From: Streptomyces radicis
GTDB taxonomy: Bacteria > Actinomycetota > Actinomycetes > Streptomycetales > Streptomycetaceae
Reading direction: 5' to 3'
Assembly: GCF_003626575.1 (NCBI RefSeq)
Contig: NZ_RBDY01000004.1
Span: forward strand, 186,001-250,000
Length of the DNA stretch: 64,000 nucleotides
Numbering within the stretch: position 1 is the first letter of the stretch; the number at the start of each line of letters is the position of its first letter. The notes under the pieces were generated by a model. The model searched no databases and was not told the origin of the DNA. It worked only from the letters and a program-made list of their open reading frames with translations. This document shows positions 41,404 through 50,953 of this stretch, in pieces. Made by a program: the position numbers and the translations under genes.

Positions 41404-42894
41404 TCACCTGGACCGGAGGCGTGGGAGGGCGCGGGAGAGGGCGCGTGGGAGGGTCCCCGAGAGGGCACCCGCGAGGGCCGTCGCGGCGATCGCCAGCATC
41501 GTGGGCAGCATGGCGTCGGCCGTCGAGAGGGTCGACTCGGCGCGGTTGATGAACAGGGTGCCGAACGCCGCGATGCCGACCAGCATGCCCAGTTGGGACA
41601 CCATCGCGGTCACGCCGCTCGCGTCGCCCGCGTCCTCGGGCGCGACCAGGGCGAGGGCCCGGGTCAGGACGGGGCCGTAGGCGAGCGCGAGGCCGAGGCC
41701 GTTGAGGAGGAACGGGCCGGTCAGCGCCGCCGGGCCGCCGTGGCCCGCGTGGAGCGTCACGGCCAGCCAGGACAGGGCGGCGGCCGAGACGAGGAAGCCC
41801 GCCGGGGCCAGGTGGCCGTGCCAGCCGGTGGGCAGCCGCCGCCACAGCAGCGACGTCGCGCCGAACGCCACCGCGGTCGGGATGAACAGCAGCCCCGTGC
41901 GCAGCGCGCCATGGCCGAGGCCGCCCGCCGCCTCGGGGCCCTGGAGGTGCAGGGACAGCGTGAACAGCACGCCCGCGTTGACCGACATCGACAGGAAGAG
42001 CCGGGTCGCGGCCAGCGGCATGCCCGGGCTGCGCAGGACGCGGGGCGAGAGCAGCGGGGCGCCGCCGCCGCGCGCGAGGCGGGCCTCGTACGCCGCGAAG
42101 GCGGCGACCAGGAGCGCGCTCGCGCCCAGCGAGAGCCAGCACCACAGGGGCCAGCCCTCCTCCTGGCCGAGGACCAGCGGAACGGTGAACGCCAGCACCG
42201 CGGCCGTCAGCAGGGTGAGCCCCGGCAGGTCGAGGCCGCGGGCGCGTTCGGCGCCGCCCGGGCGGCCGAGGGGGACGGCGCGGAGCCCGGCGACGAGGAG
42301 GGCGACCCCGATGGGCACGTTGACGAGGAAGACCGGGCGCCAGCCGAGGCCGAGGAGGTCGGCGCTGATCAGCACGCCGCCGACGACCTGCCCCGCCGCG
42401 GCGCCCGTCGCCACCACCAGCGCGAACGCCATCAGCGCACGGGCGCGCTCGGCGCCCTGGAACGTGCGCTGGATGAGGGCGAGCACCTGCGGCAGCATGA
42501 GCGCGGCGCCCGCGCCCTGGACCAGCCGGAACGCGATCAACTGCCCGCTCGTGGCCGCGAGTCCGCAGGCCAGCGAGGCGGCGGTGAACACGGCGAGGCC
42601 CCCGAGGAACAGCCGCCCGTGCCCGTGGCGGCCGCCGAGCCTGGCGCCGGTGATGAGCAGGACGGCATAGGTGATGGTGTAGCCCGCGAGGACGAGTTGC
42701 AGCGCGCCGTCCGACGCGCCCAGGTCGGAGCGGACGGTGGGCGCGGCCACGTTGACGATGAAGACGTCGAGCAGCGCCATGAACTGCCCGATCAGCACGA
42801 TCGCCAGCAGCCGCCCGGGGCGCCCGGGCGCCGGTGGAGAGGCCGGGGCGGACGAGGCGGGCGTGGGCGCCGTGCGCGTCGGAGGGGTGGTCAT
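41404..42894 (-). CDS. MFS exporter, DHA2 (EmrB/QacA) type
   Basis: A 496-residue 14-helix major facilitator: the first helix carries FMALLDVFIVNVAAPTV (motif D1), then GARLGGRHGHGRLFLGGL (motif A) and a typical LVQGAGAALMLPQVLAL (motif B). It likely exports drugs or metabolites by proton antiport. An ATG at 42912 is an alternative start; neither has a good ribosome site. It diverges from an XRE/MmyB-like regulator, and palindromes lie in the 121-base spacer, implying local control. Confidence 0.9.
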   Translation of the reverse strand: MTTPPTRTAPTPASSAPASPPAPGRPGRLLAIVLIGQFMALLDVFIVNVAAPTVRSDLGASDGALQLVLAGYTITYAVLLITGARLGGRHGHGRLFLGGLAVFTAASLACGLAATSGQLIAFRLVQGAGAALMLPQVLALIQRTFQGAERARALMAFALVVATGAAAGQVVGGVLISADLLGLGWRPVFLVNVPIGVALLVAGLRAVPLGRPGGAERARGLDLPGLTLLTAAVLAFTVPLVLGQEEGWPLWCWLSLGASALLVAAFAAYEARLARGGGAPLLSPRVLRSPGMPLAATRLFLSMSVNAGVLFTLSLHLQGPEAAGGLGHGALRTGLLFIPTAVAFGATSLLWRRLPTGWHGHLAPAGFLVSAAALSWLAVTLHAGHGGPAALTGPFLLNGLGLALAYGPVLTRALALVAPEDAGDASGVTAMVSQLGMLVGIAAFGTLFINRAESTLSTADAMLPTMLAIAATALAGALSGTLPRALSRALPRLRSR

Positions 42895-42914
42895 GGCGCC
42901 AGGCTGGGCCATGG

Positions 42915-42950
42915 CCGGTACCGGTGGTGAGAGCCCGTTGATACTGGTAT
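42915..42950. promoter_or_regulatory. Operator-like palindromes between exporter and regulator
   Basis: CCGGTACCGG (42915-42924, perfect) and ATACTGGTAT (42941-42950, inverted around a 2-base centre) in the divergent spacer; candidates for the adjacent regulator. Confidence 0.45.
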
Positions 42951-43015
42951 TGGCAGCACCCGTCGGCGCCGTTCCCGGCCGGGGCCGGCGGAGGCACGCT
43001 GGAGGAGTGACGACG

Positions 43016-43906
43016 ATGACCACCACCGCACGCCCCGCCGCGGGCGACCGCCGCAGGCCGCAGCTCGCGGCGTTCCTGCGCAGCCGCAGGGCCAGGATCG
43101 CGCCGCAGGATTTGGGGCTGCCGCCGGGGCCGAGGCGGCGCACGCCCGGGCTGCGCCGCGAGGAGGTCGCGCAGGCCGCCGGGGTGGGCGTGACGTGGTA
43201 CACGTGGCTCGAGCAGGGGCGGCCGATCAACGCCAGCGCGCAGGTGCTCGACGCGGTGGCGCGCACGCTGCGGCTCGACGAGACCGAGCGGGAGCACCTG
43301 TACCACCTGGCGGAGGTGCCGTTCGCGCCCGCCCTGCGGAGCGGCGGGGAGCCATGGCCCGCGGTGGGCGATGACGTGCAGGCGGTGCTCGACGCGCTGG
43401 CGCCGCTGCCCGCGGTGATCTACGACGCGCGGTACGACGTGCTGGCGGGCAACGACGCGTACTGGGCGCTCTTCTCGGGGATCGACGTCGATCTGGCGCG
43501 GATGACGCCGGGGGCGCGGAACGCCGTCCGGCTGCTGTTCGGGGCGCGGCCCGAGCGGTGCCCGCTGGTGTTCAAGGACTCGGAGCTGAAGTCCATGGTG
43601 GCCACGCTGCGCTCGGCGTACGGGGCGCATGCGGGCGAGCCCGCGTGGGAGCGTTTCATCCGCGAACTGGTCGCGGACAGCCCGGAGTTCGCGGCGATGT
43701 GGGCCAGCGGGGACGTGGTGCCGCCGGGGCCTCGGATCAAGATGTTCCGCCATGAGGAGGTGGGCGAGATCCGGCTGCGGTCGACGTCGATGTCGATCCA
43801 CGGCGTGCCGGAGGCCCGCATGGTGGTGTACATCCCCGGCGACGAGGAGACCCGGCTGCGCGTCGAGCGGCTGCGGGAGATCAACGCCGGGGCGACCGGT
43901 CGTTGA
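43016..43906 (+). CDS. XRE-type regulator with MmyB-like ligand domain
   Basis: A 296-residue regulator: N-terminal helix-turn-helix with RRTPGLRREEVAQAAGVGVT and WYTWLEQGRPINAS, the signature of MmyB-like actinomycete regulators, followed by the PAS-like MmyB ligand-binding domain (PAVIYDARYDVLAGNDAYWA). ATG 43016 lies 10 bases after GGAGG; the GTG at 43007 overlaps it. It is divergent from the MFS exporter, its likely target. A fatty-acid-like ligand is known for MmyB itself; here it is unknown. Confidence 0.92.
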   Translation: MTTTARPAAGDRRRPQLAAFLRSRRARIAPQDLGLPPGPRRRTPGLRREEVAQAAGVGVTWYTWLEQGRPINASAQVLDAVARTLRLDETEREHLYHLAEVPFAPALRSGGEPWPAVGDDVQAVLDALAPLPAVIYDARYDVLAGNDAYWALFSGIDVDLARMTPGARNAVRLLFGARPERCPLVFKDSELKSMVATLRSAYGAHAGEPAWERFIRELVADSPEFAAMWASGDVVPPGPRIKMFRHEEVGEIRLRSTSMSIHGVPEARMVVYIPGDEETRLRVERLREINAGATGR

Positions 43907-43928
43907 AGGATCAGACGTCGTTGAACGG

Positions 43929-44546
43929 TCACACGTCGTCGCCGAGGACCGGCTCGGGGAGGGATCCGGCGTTGTGCTCGGTCAGGCGCCAGCCGCGCAC
44001 GCTCTCGCCGAGGACGGACCACGCGCAGTTCGACAGGCCGCCGAGCGCCTCCCAGCTGCGCGGGGGCAGGCCGAGGAGGCGCCCGATGGTGGTGCGGATC
44101 GTGCCGCCGTGGCTGACGACGACGAGGACGCCGTCGGGCGGCAGCTTCTCCACCGCGCGCTCGACCAGCGGCGCGGCGCGGTCGGCGACCTCGGTCTCCA
44201 GCTCGCCGCCGCCCCTGCGCACGGGCTCGCCGCGCTTCCACGCGGCGTACTCGTCGCCGTAGGTGGCCTTGATCTCGTCGTGCGTGAGCCCCTGCCAGGC
44301 GCCCGCGTAGGTCTCGCGCAGGCCCTCGTCATGGGTGACGGTCAGCCTCGTGACGGCGGCGAGCTCGGCCGCGGTGTCGACGGTGCGCCGCAGGTCGGAC
44401 GAGATGATCGCGTGCGGCCCGAGCGTGGCGAGCAGCCGGGCGGCGCGCTTGGCCTGGGCCCTGCCGGTCTCGGTGAGGTCCACGTCGGTGGTGCCCTGGA
44501 AGCGGCGCTCCAGGTTCCACGCGGTCTGGCCGTGCCGCCACAGCAC
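43929..44546 (-). CDS. Histidine phosphatase (phosphoglycerate mutase-like)
   Basis: A protein of about 205 residues with the phosphohistidine motif LWRHGQTAWN and the second catalytic His in VVVSHGGTIR. It hydrolyses phosphoesters; the substrate is not fixed. The family normally begins RRVVLWRHG, five or more residues before the first GTG (44546). The natural start may therefore be the CTG at 44567 (LSGGRRVVLWRHG), which overlaps the rsfS stop as CTGA with GGTGAG upstream; no ATG or GTG is available. It is the end of the rsfS operon. Confidence 0.9.
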   Translation of the reverse strand: MLWRHGQTAWNLERRFQGTTDVDLTETGRAQAKRAARLLATLGPHAIISSDLRRTVDTAAELAAVTRLTVTHDEGLRETYAGAWQGLTHDEIKATYGDEYAAWKRGEPVRRGGGELETEVADRAAPLVERAVEKLPPDGVLVVVSHGGTIRTTIGRLLGLPPRSWEALGGLSNCAWSVLGESVRGWRLTEHNAGSLPEPVLGDDV

Positions 44547-44563
44547 GACCCTGCGTCCGCCGC

Positions 44564-44992
44564 TCAGCTGAGCTCACCGCCCCCGGTCGCCGCGTGCTCG
44601 TGGGCCGCGGCCTTGCCCCTGGTCGCCTTGGCGTCCTCGGGGAGGTCGAGCGGCGGGCAGTCCTTCCACAGGCGCTCGAGGGCGTAGAAGACGCGCTCCT
44701 CGGCGTGCTGGACGTGCACCACGATGTCGACGTAGTCGAGCAGGACCCAGCGGCCCTCGCGCTCGCCCTCGCGGCGGACCGGCTTGATGCCGAGCGTCTT
44801 CAGCAGCCGCTCCTCGATGCCGTCGACGATCGACTTGACCTGCCGGTCGCTGGGCGCGGAGGCGAGGAGGAAGGCGTCGGTGATGGCCAGGACGTCGCTG
44901 ACGTCGTAGGCGATGATGTCGTGCGCGAGCTTGTCTGCGGCCGCCTGCGCGGCGACCTCGACCATCTCGGTGGCGCGGTCCGTTGCGGTCAC
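44564..44992 (-). CDS. rsfS: Ribosomal silencing factor RsfS
   Basis: A 142-residue RsfS/Iojap protein that binds ribosomal protein uL14 and blocks subunit joining in starvation. Family text is clear: IIAYDVSDVLAITDAFLLAS, DRQVKSIVDGIEE, WVLLDYVDIVVHVQHAEER and FYALERLWKDCP. The C-terminus has a short Ala/His-rich tail. GTG start. It lies downstream of nadD and an LCP-like gene in the order common to streptomycetes. Confidence 0.97.
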   Translation of the reverse strand: MTATDRATEMVEVAAQAAADKLAHDIIAYDVSDVLAITDAFLLASAPSDRQVKSIVDGIEERLLKTLGIKPVRREGEREGRWVLLDYVDIVVHVQHAEERVFYALERLWKDCPPLDLPEDAKATRGKAAAHEHAATGGGELS

Positions 44993-45093
44993 GGGTGCGG
45001 CTGTCTCCTCGGTGTCGTCCGGCGGTGGGCGTCCGGCGGTGCCGTCCAGCGGTCCCGCGGCTGCCGTTTCAGGATCTCACGGACCTCCGACAC

Positions 45094-46884
45094 TCACTGC
45101 CCATAATCCTCGCCCAGGATGATCGTCACATCGGCGTTCCCCGCGCCCTCGCCCTCGACCGCGGCCTCGTCGGGGAGGCCGAGCGTCCTGGCGACCTCGA
45201 CGGCGACCTCCTGGTGCGCGGGGTCGGCCCAGGTCACCCGGGACTCGGTCTCCGTCGCGTCGGCGGCGCGGGCGTCGACGACGGTGAAGCCGCCGTTGAC
45301 CAGCGCGATCCTGGCGTCCTCCGCGGCTTCCGCGCCGCTGGCGTCCCTGATGCCGATGCGGGGGGCGGCGCCGGGGTCGGCGTTGCTGACCGTGCCGCCG
45401 AGCATGTCCACGACCAGCCCTTCGGCCGTCTCGTCGCTGAGCGTGCCATCGGCCTCGACGGGCAGCGGAACGGTGTCGAACGCGTCCTCCTGCGCGTATC
45501 CGGCCAGCTGGGCGAGGCTGACGGCCAGCTCGTCCTCGGTGAGGGAAGGGTCGGTGATCTGGGCGAGCGCCTCGACCACCCGGGTGGCGCCGCTCTCGCC
45601 GCTCGGCATCGTGACCATCACCGCCTGCATGACCTGGCCGAAGCGCGCCAGCTGGGCGCTGCTCGGCTCGTCGTCGGCCCGGTGGGTCGCGTAGGCGACG
45701 GCCGCGCGCCCGCTGAGCAGCACGTCCTCGCCCCGCGGAACGAGCGGCCCCTCGTCGTCCTCGCCGCCCGCGACCTCGGCGTCGGTGGTCAGGGTGATGC
45801 CGCCGACCAGGTCGACCAGGTTCTCGAGGTAGGGGGTGTCGAGGCGCCAGGTGCCCTTGATGTCGGCGCCGAGCAGGCCGCCGATGGCGTCGCGGACCGA
45901 GCCCGCGGCCTCCTCGTTGACCGCCTCGCCCAGCGTGGTGGTGCCGCCGTCGGGGGTGACGGCGAGCTCGTTGGGGAGCAGCAGCGTGGTGCCGGTGCCC
46001 GCGGTCTCGTTGGCGATCAGCAGGGCCGTGGACGACTCGTCGGAGTCGACGGGGCGCAGGTGCAGCACGATCACGTCGCGGACCTCGGCGCCGGGGCCGC
46101 CGTCGGCGGCGGTGTCGGAGCCGGGGAGGAACGGCAGCCGGTCGGTCAGCCACAGGAACGCCACGCCGCCGACGAGGGCGAGCACCAGCAGGATGACCAG
46201 CAGCTTGACCTTGGTGCGGCCGCGGCGTCTGGCCTCCTCGCGGCGCTCGGTGCGGCTCTCGGAGAACTTGAGCCAGTCGATGACGTCCTCGGACTCCTCG
46301 TCCCGCTCCTCGACGAAGGCGAACTCGTCGGTCCCGTGGTCGTCGTCCCCTCCGCCCGAGCCGTCGCCGCCGTCGCCGCCATCGGCCCCTGGCGCCCCTG
46401 GGGCGCCGTCCCCGCGCTCCCCCGAGCCACGGCGCTGCGGCGGAACGTCGGCCACCGGCGGCGCCTCGGGCGCGACGGGCTGCTGCTGGCCCGTTCCCCA
46501 GTCGGCCGTGACGGGCCGCTGCTGCCCGGTGTCGTCCTGCACGGGGTAGCCCGGCGCGGGATAGCCCTGCGGCGCGTAGTCCTGCGCCGGGTAGCCCTGC
46601 GCGGCGTAGTCCTGCGGGTCCGCGTACCCCGGGTACTGCTGGTACCCCTGCGCGTACCCCTCGGTGACCGGCGGCTGCTGGCCCGTGCCGTAGTCGTACC
46701 CGTACGGATCGCCCGCGCCCTGCTGCCAGTCCTGGCCCTGGGGATACGGCTGCTGGTGGTGGCCCTGCTCCTGTCCCTGCGGGGGGACCTCGTGCGCCTG
46801 CGGGGGGACGGAGCCGTACAGCGGGCGGCCGTACTCGTCGTAGCCGTAGACCTGCCCGTACGGATCCTGTCGGTCGTTCACCAC
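45094..46884 (-). CDS. LytR-CpsA-Psr-like membrane protein with LytR_C domain
   Basis: A 596-residue membrane protein. The N-terminal about 150 residues are rich in Gln, Tyr, Gly and Pro (QGYPAQDYAPQGYPAPGY), an intrinsically disordered cytoplasmic tail, followed by an acidic stretch. One helix (KLLVILLVLALVGGVAFLWL, about 220-240) anchors an extracellular LCP-like domain (DVIVLHLRPVDSDESSTAL, LVDLVGGITLTTDAEV) and a LytR_C domain at the end (IGIRDASGAEAAEDARIAL). LCP enzymes attach teichoic acids or other polymers to peptidoglycan. Some canonical Arg/Asp residues look altered, so catalysis is uncertain. It fits beside the teichoic-acid genes at right. Confidence 0.85.
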   Translation of the reverse strand: MVNDRQDPYGQVYGYDEYGRPLYGSVPPQAHEVPPQGQEQGHHQQPYPQGQDWQQGAGDPYGYDYGTGQQPPVTEGYAQGYQQYPGYADPQDYAAQGYPAQDYAPQGYPAPGYPVQDDTGQQRPVTADWGTGQQQPVAPEAPPVADVPPQRRGSGERGDGAPGAPGADGGDGGDGSGGGDDDHGTDEFAFVEERDEESEDVIDWLKFSESRTERREEARRRGRTKVKLLVILLVLALVGGVAFLWLTDRLPFLPGSDTAADGGPGAEVRDVIVLHLRPVDSDESSTALLIANETAGTGTTLLLPNELAVTPDGGTTTLGEAVNEEAAGSVRDAIGGLLGADIKGTWRLDTPYLENLVDLVGGITLTTDAEVAGGEDDEGPLVPRGEDVLLSGRAAVAYATHRADDEPSSAQLARFGQVMQAVMVTMPSGESGATRVVEALAQITDPSLTEDELAVSLAQLAGYAQEDAFDTVPLPVEADGTLSDETAEGLVVDMLGGTVSNADPGAAPRIGIRDASGAEAAEDARIALVNGGFTVVDARAADATETESRVTWADPAHQEVAVEVARTLGLPDEAAVEGEGAGNADVTIILGEDYGQ

Positions 46885-46902
46885 TGCCGCCCTTCAGTCC
46901 GT

Positions 46903-47526
46903 TCAGCGCGCCGGTTCGCCAGGGTTCCGGTAGAGCGCCCGCTTGTTGATGTAGCGCACGACCCCGTCCGGCACCAGATACCAGACGGGATCGCCGCGGG
47001 CGACCCGCTCGCGGCAATCGGTGGAGGAGATGGCCAGCGCGGGCACCTCCACGAGGGACACGCCACCGCCGGGCAGCCCCGGGTCGGCCAGCGTGTGCCC
47101 CGGACGGGTCACCCCGATGAAGTGGGCCAGCGAGAACAGCTCCTCGGCGTCGCGCCAGCCGAGGATCTGCGCGAGCGCGTCGGCGCCGGTGATGAAGAAG
47201 AGGTCGGCGTCGCCGTGTTCGGCCCGCAGGTCACGCAACGTGTCGATCGTGTACGTCTTGCCACCCCGGTCGATGTCGATCCTGCTCACCGAGAACTGGG
47301 GGTTGGACGCCGTCGCGATCACCGTCATCAGATAGCGGTCCTCGGCCGGTGACACCTCGCGGTGCCCCTTCTGCCAGGGCGTCCCGGTCGGCACGAACAC
47401 GACCTCGTCCAGGTCGAACCTGGCCGCCACCTCGCTCGCGGCGACCAGGTGCCCGTGGTGGACGGGGTCGAACGTGCCGCCCATCACGCCGAGCCGCCGC
47501 TTTCCGACGCCTATCTGTCCCGCCAT
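46903..47526 (-). CDS. nadD: Nicotinate-nucleotide adenylyltransferase
   Basis: A 207-residue enzyme forming NaAD from nicotinate mononucleotide and ATP in NAD synthesis. The nucleotidyltransferase motif is [20 protein letters not shown] and the C-terminal ISSTDCRER replaces the standard ISST-x-IR. Length is normal. It is followed by the LCP-like gene and rsfS on the same strand. Confidence 0.97.
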   Translation of the reverse strand: MAGQIGVGKRRLGVMGGTFDPVHHGHLVAASEVAARFDLDEVVFVPTGTPWQKGHREVSPAEDRYLMTVIATASNPQFSVSRIDIDRGGKTYTIDTLRDLRAEHGDADLFFITGADALAQILGWRDAEELFSLAHFIGVTRPGHTLADPGLPGGGVSLVEVPALAISSTDCRERVARGDPVWYLVPDGVVRYINKRALYRNPGEPAR

Positions 47527-47536
47527 GGACCGGGCC

Positions 47537-47698
47537 TCAGCGATCGCGGTTCAGCCGGGTGGTGATCCAGAGCAGCAGCAACAGCGCGGCCAGGGCGCCG
47601 CCGCCGATGGCGTAGGGGTTCAGGCTCGAGTGCCCGTGGCTCTCCTCGGCGAGGGTGTGCACGAGGGACACGGCGTTCGAGGCGGTGAGCTGAGTCAT
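47537..47698 (-). CDS. Small single-pass membrane protein
   Basis: 53 residues with one helix ([16 protein letters not shown], residues 31-46) and a short polar N-terminus containing [15 protein letters not shown], reminiscent of the N-terminal periplasmic piece of small streptomycete proteins encoded next to nadD. It lies 10 bases before nadD and is probably co-transcribed. The role is unknown. Confidence 0.7.
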   Translation of the reverse strand: MTQLTASNAVSLVHTLAEESHGHSSLNPYAIGGGALAALLLLLWITTRLNRDR

Positions 47699-47907
47699 AC
47701 GCGGACCAATCCGGGAACGGGAGTGCTGTGGACACTGCGTGGACACCGTGGACACCGAGGAGGCCCGGTGTCGAGAGCCGGTGTCCGGTGTCCCAGTGTC
47801 ATCGTATGCGGAGGACTATGCCATGGCCTCTTGCCCCCATCGCTCGCTACCGTGCGGTGAACGGCCACGGCGCGGGCCGCGGGGAGACACCAGGAGGGGG
47901 CCGTCCG

Positions 47908-48975
47908 ATGAGCGACCACACGACCGGAGGGAACGACGGGGCGGGGACGCGGGAACGACGGCGTTTCCCCGGCATGTCGCCCCGCGCGTACGAGCATCCG
48001 GCGGACCGCTCGGCGCTCGTCGCCCTGCGCAAGCTGACCGGATTCGACACGGTGTTCAAGGCGCTCAGCGGCATGCTGCCCGAGCGGAGCCTGCGGCTGC
48101 TGTTCCTGTCGGACTCGGTGCGGGTGGGCGAGCGGCAGTTCCCCGCGCTGCACGCGCTGCTGCTCGACGCGTGCCGGACGCTCGACCTGGAGACGGTGCC
48201 CGCGCTCTACGTCTCGCAGGACCCACAGCCCAACGCGATGTGCGTCGGCCTGCACCAGCCCGTCATCGTGCTCACCACGGGCCTGGTGGAGCTGCTCGAC
48301 GAGGACGAGACGCGGGCCGTCATCGGCCACGAGGTCGGGCACGCGCTGTCGGGCCACGCCGTCTACCGCACGCTGCTGCTCTTCCTGACCAGGATGGCGG
48401 TGCGCGTGGCGTGGATCCCGCTGGGGAACGTGGCGGTCTCGGCGATCGTGACGGCGCTGCGCGAGTGGTTCCGCACGTCCGAACTCTCCGCGGACCGCGC
48501 GGGGTTGCTCGTCGGCCAGGACCCTGAGGCGTCGATGCGCGGGCTGATGAAGCTCGCCGGGGGCAACCACCTGCACGAGATGAACGTCGACGCGTTCCTC
48601 GAGCAGGCCGACGAGTACGAGGCGGGCGGCGACCTGCGCGACTCGGTGCTGAAGATCCTCAACGTCCTGCCGCGCTCCCACCCGTTCGCCGTCGTGCGCG
48701 CCGCCGAGCTGCGGCGGTGGGCCGCGAGCCGCGACTACCAGCGGCTCATGGACGGGCACTACCCGAGGCGTTCGGACGACAAGGACGCCTCGGTCGCCGG
48801 GGCGGTGCGGGAGTCGGCGGGGCACTACGCCGAGCGCGTGCGGACCAGCGGGGACCCGCTGGTGAAGCTGGTGAGCGACGTGGCGGGCGGCGCGGGCGAG
48901 CTCGGCGGCAGGCTGCGGGACTTCGCGACGGGCGCGAGCCGCAGGCCGCCCAGGGGGGATGACGAACGTTCCTAG
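47908..48975 (+). CDS. M48-family metalloprotease
   Basis: A 355-residue zinc peptidase. The zinc motif is HEVGH (residues 141-145) and the third ligand lies in ELSADRAGLL. Hydrophobic stretches (about 155-185) resemble the membrane segment of HtpX relatives, so it may act on membrane proteins. The ATG has AGGAGGGGG upstream. The C-terminal part (KDASVAGAVRESAGHYAERV...) extends past the domain. It converges with a membrane-protein gene at right. Confidence 0.92.
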   Translation: MSDHTTGGNDGAGTRERRRFPGMSPRAYEHPADRSALVALRKLTGFDTVFKALSGMLPERSLRLLFLSDSVRVGERQFPALHALLLDACRTLDLETVPALYVSQDPQPNAMCVGLHQPVIVLTTGLVELLDEDETRAVIGHEVGHALSGHAVYRTLLLFLTRMAVRVAWIPLGNVAVSAIVTALREWFRTSELSADRAGLLVGQDPEASMRGLMKLAGGNHLHEMNVDAFLEQADEYEAGGDLRDSVLKILNVLPRSHPFAVVRAAELRRWAASRDYQRLMDGHYPRRSDDKDASVAGAVRESAGHYAERVRTSGDPLVKLVSDVAGGAGELGGRLRDFATGASRRPPRGDDERS

Positions 48976-48987
48976 GCCCTGTCCGTC

Positions 48988-50061
48988 CTAGACGGGCGGG
49001 TCGTCGGCGGTGAACGTGGCGCACAGGGCGGCGCGTTCGGCGTCGAGGACGTAGGGGTCGGCGCCCTCGGACGCCGGGTGGTCGGCCCGTTCGCCCGCGA
49101 GCAGCGGGTGGAGCACCGCCGAGCGGTCCACGGCGCAGTCCATGGGCCCCGCCGTGGTCTCCACCTGCCGCACCACGACATACCGGTCGCGCAGCTCCTC
49201 CTCGCCGAACTGGAGCCGCACCTGCCGCTGCACCGTGAACAGCGCGGCGGGCGCGGCCCGCACCCCGGCGGGCCGCAGCGCGTACACGAAGACGTGCCTG
49301 CCGTGGACCTGGAGGATGTCGTCGGCGACCTCGGTGATGCTGAAGCCGCCCTCCACCCGCACCTGCGGGTCGGCGAGCGCGGCCTCGTCGGGGTCGAAGC
49401 GCACCAGCCAGTCGGTCGCGACGGAGAGCGTGCCATGGCCGCCCACCGCCTCGTCGAAGTGCTGGCGCTGCTCGGCGCCCAGGAGCTCGCGCACGGGCAC
49501 GGTCGTCGTCCCCGCGAGCACCTCGGGCGTCAACGCGCCGGCGACCACATACTCCTTGGCCAGGGTCAGCGCGGTGAGGACCTGCTCGGTGGAGAAGTGC
49601 GCGGTGGCCACGGGGTCGGGCAGGTCGACGCCGCCGGGTCCCGCGCCATATCCGGCGGCGGGGCTCTGGGCGTAGAGGCTCGCGAGGTCGTCGCCGCCGG
49701 GGACCGCGCCCTCGGGGGCCAGCGCGAGGGTCATCGCGGCCGGGGGGTCGGCGACCAGTGAACGGCCCACGTCGTAGGGGTTGTTGGCGCCCAGGTAGAT
49801 GGCGGCGGCGAAGGCCATCAGGATGATGAGCGCCAGGGCTATGCCCTGCTTGGGCACCGTCCTGCCGCCCTGGCCGCCCGGCTCGGGCGGGCGGGTGCGC
49901 ACGGCGGTGGTGTGGTCCTCGAGGCGCTGGCGCGCGGAGAACTCCTGGAGGCGGGCAGCCCTGATGAACGACTCGTCGAAGACGGTCGATCGATACTCCT
50001 CGTCCCCGGCTCCCGGGGCTCCCCCGGAACTTCCCCCGGGAGGGTCAGCTCGCCCGGCCAC
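48988..50061 (-). CDS. Single-pass membrane protein, conserved in streptomycetes
   Basis: 357 residues: a cytoplasmic N-terminus (with FDESFIRAARLQEFSARQRL), one helix (GIALALIILMAFAAAIYLGA, about 73-92) and a large extracellular domain with two Cys near the end. I know no function. Its place between nadD and proA on the core side suggests an old cell-envelope gene. Confidence 0.75.
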   Translation of the reverse strand: MAGRADPPGGSSGGAPGAGDEEYRSTVFDESFIRAARLQEFSARQRLEDHTTAVRTRPPEPGGQGGRTVPKQGIALALIILMAFAAAIYLGANNPYDVGRSLVADPPAAMTLALAPEGAVPGGDDLASLYAQSPAAGYGAGPGGVDLPDPVATAHFSTEQVLTALTLAKEYVVAGALTPEVLAGTTTVPVRELLGAEQRQHFDEAVGGHGTLSVATDWLVRFDPDEAALADPQVRVEGGFSITEVADDILQVHGRHVFVYALRPAGVRAAPAALFTVQRQVRLQFGEEELRDRYVVVRQVETTAGPMDCAVDRSAVLHPLLAGERADHPASEGADPYVLDAERAALCATFTADDPPV

Positions 50062-50151
50062 CCTTCAAGCGTAGGTCGCCGGGCGAGGTGTCAACAGCCC
50101 CCACGGCGGGGCAATTCAGGCCGTGACCCGTCGTTGTGGGCCGGATCCGCG

Positions 50152-50904
50152 TCAGGAGCCGCCCCCGGCGCCGTCCGGCTCGACCACCGTCCGCTCGTCC
50201 TCGCCCGGACCGGGGTCGCGGGACGGGGCGGAGCCTGAGCGTTGCACGGCGATCAGCGCGAACGCGATCACGCTGATCCCCATCACCATGGCGAGCACAC
50301 AGGCGACGGGCCGCTGCCAGCGGGCGGGCCGCCAGCCGGGACCGCGCGTCCCCCAGTGCGGCGGGTGCGCCCTGGCGTGCGCGCCGCCGTCGCCGCCGAA
50401 GCGGGCGTAGGCGTGCGCGGGCGGAGGAGGAGCGGGGGCGAACGCCGGGGGCACCGCGACGCCGTCCTGCTCTTCGGGGTCCTCGGTGGCGTAACGCGTG
50501 TAGTCCGAGCGGTCGAACCTGCCCTCGTCGTCGGGGTCTTCACCGTCGAAGCCGTCGAAGGCGTCGGCCCGCTCGGGGTCGGTCGAGGGGTCGGAGAGGT
50601 CGGTCGAGGGGTCGAGGGAGTCCAGGGAATCGGGTCCTTCGAAGCCGGCGAGCCCATCGGCGCCGCCCGGGTCGATGTCCGGATCGCGGTAGTACAGGCC
50701 GAGCTCGGCCGCCGCCTCGGACTCCGCGCGCTCCATCGCGGCGAACAGGATCCGCTCGGCGGCGGTCGGCTCGTGGATCTCCGCGGCTTCGACAAAGTCG
50801 TCGTCGAGGACCAGGGAGGCGAACGCCTCGTCGGCGGCCCTCCGTTCCTCGCTGCTGGGGCCTTCGCCGTCTCGGAACGGCAGGCCCCCCAGATCGTCCG
50901 GCAC
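50152..50904 (-). CDS. Acidic protein with C-terminal membrane helix
   Basis: 250 residues. The first about 140 are very acidic with repeats of DPSTDLSDPSTDPERADAFD type; VLDDDFVEAAEIHEPTAAER and ERILFAAMERAESEAAAELG form a helical part. A Pro/Ala/His-rich linker leads to one helix (VACVLAMVMGISVIAFALIA, about 200-220). The topology suggests a cytoplasmic acidic domain held at the membrane. The same strand and spacing as proA suggest a shared transcript. Function unknown. Confidence 0.75.
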   Translation of the reverse strand: MPDDLGGLPFRDGEGPSSEERRAADEAFASLVLDDDFVEAAEIHEPTAAERILFAAMERAESEAAAELGLYYRDPDIDPGGADGLAGFEGPDSLDSLDPSTDLSDPSTDPERADAFDGFDGEDPDDEGRFDRSDYTRYATEDPEEQDGVAVPPAFAPAPPPPAHAYARFGGDGGAHARAHPPHWGTRGPGWRPARWQRPVACVLAMVMGISVIAFALIAVQRSGSAPSRDPGPGEDERTVVEPDGAGGGS

Positions 50905-50953
50905 GCATCCAGCCTAGGACGAATGCGCCCGTGAGGGGAGGGTCGTCCGAAAT

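Noticed and set aside
44983..47352. A 789-codon plus-strand frame across the LCP-like and nadD genes
   Set aside because: It spans two well-supported minus-strand genes in antisense and has no domain.
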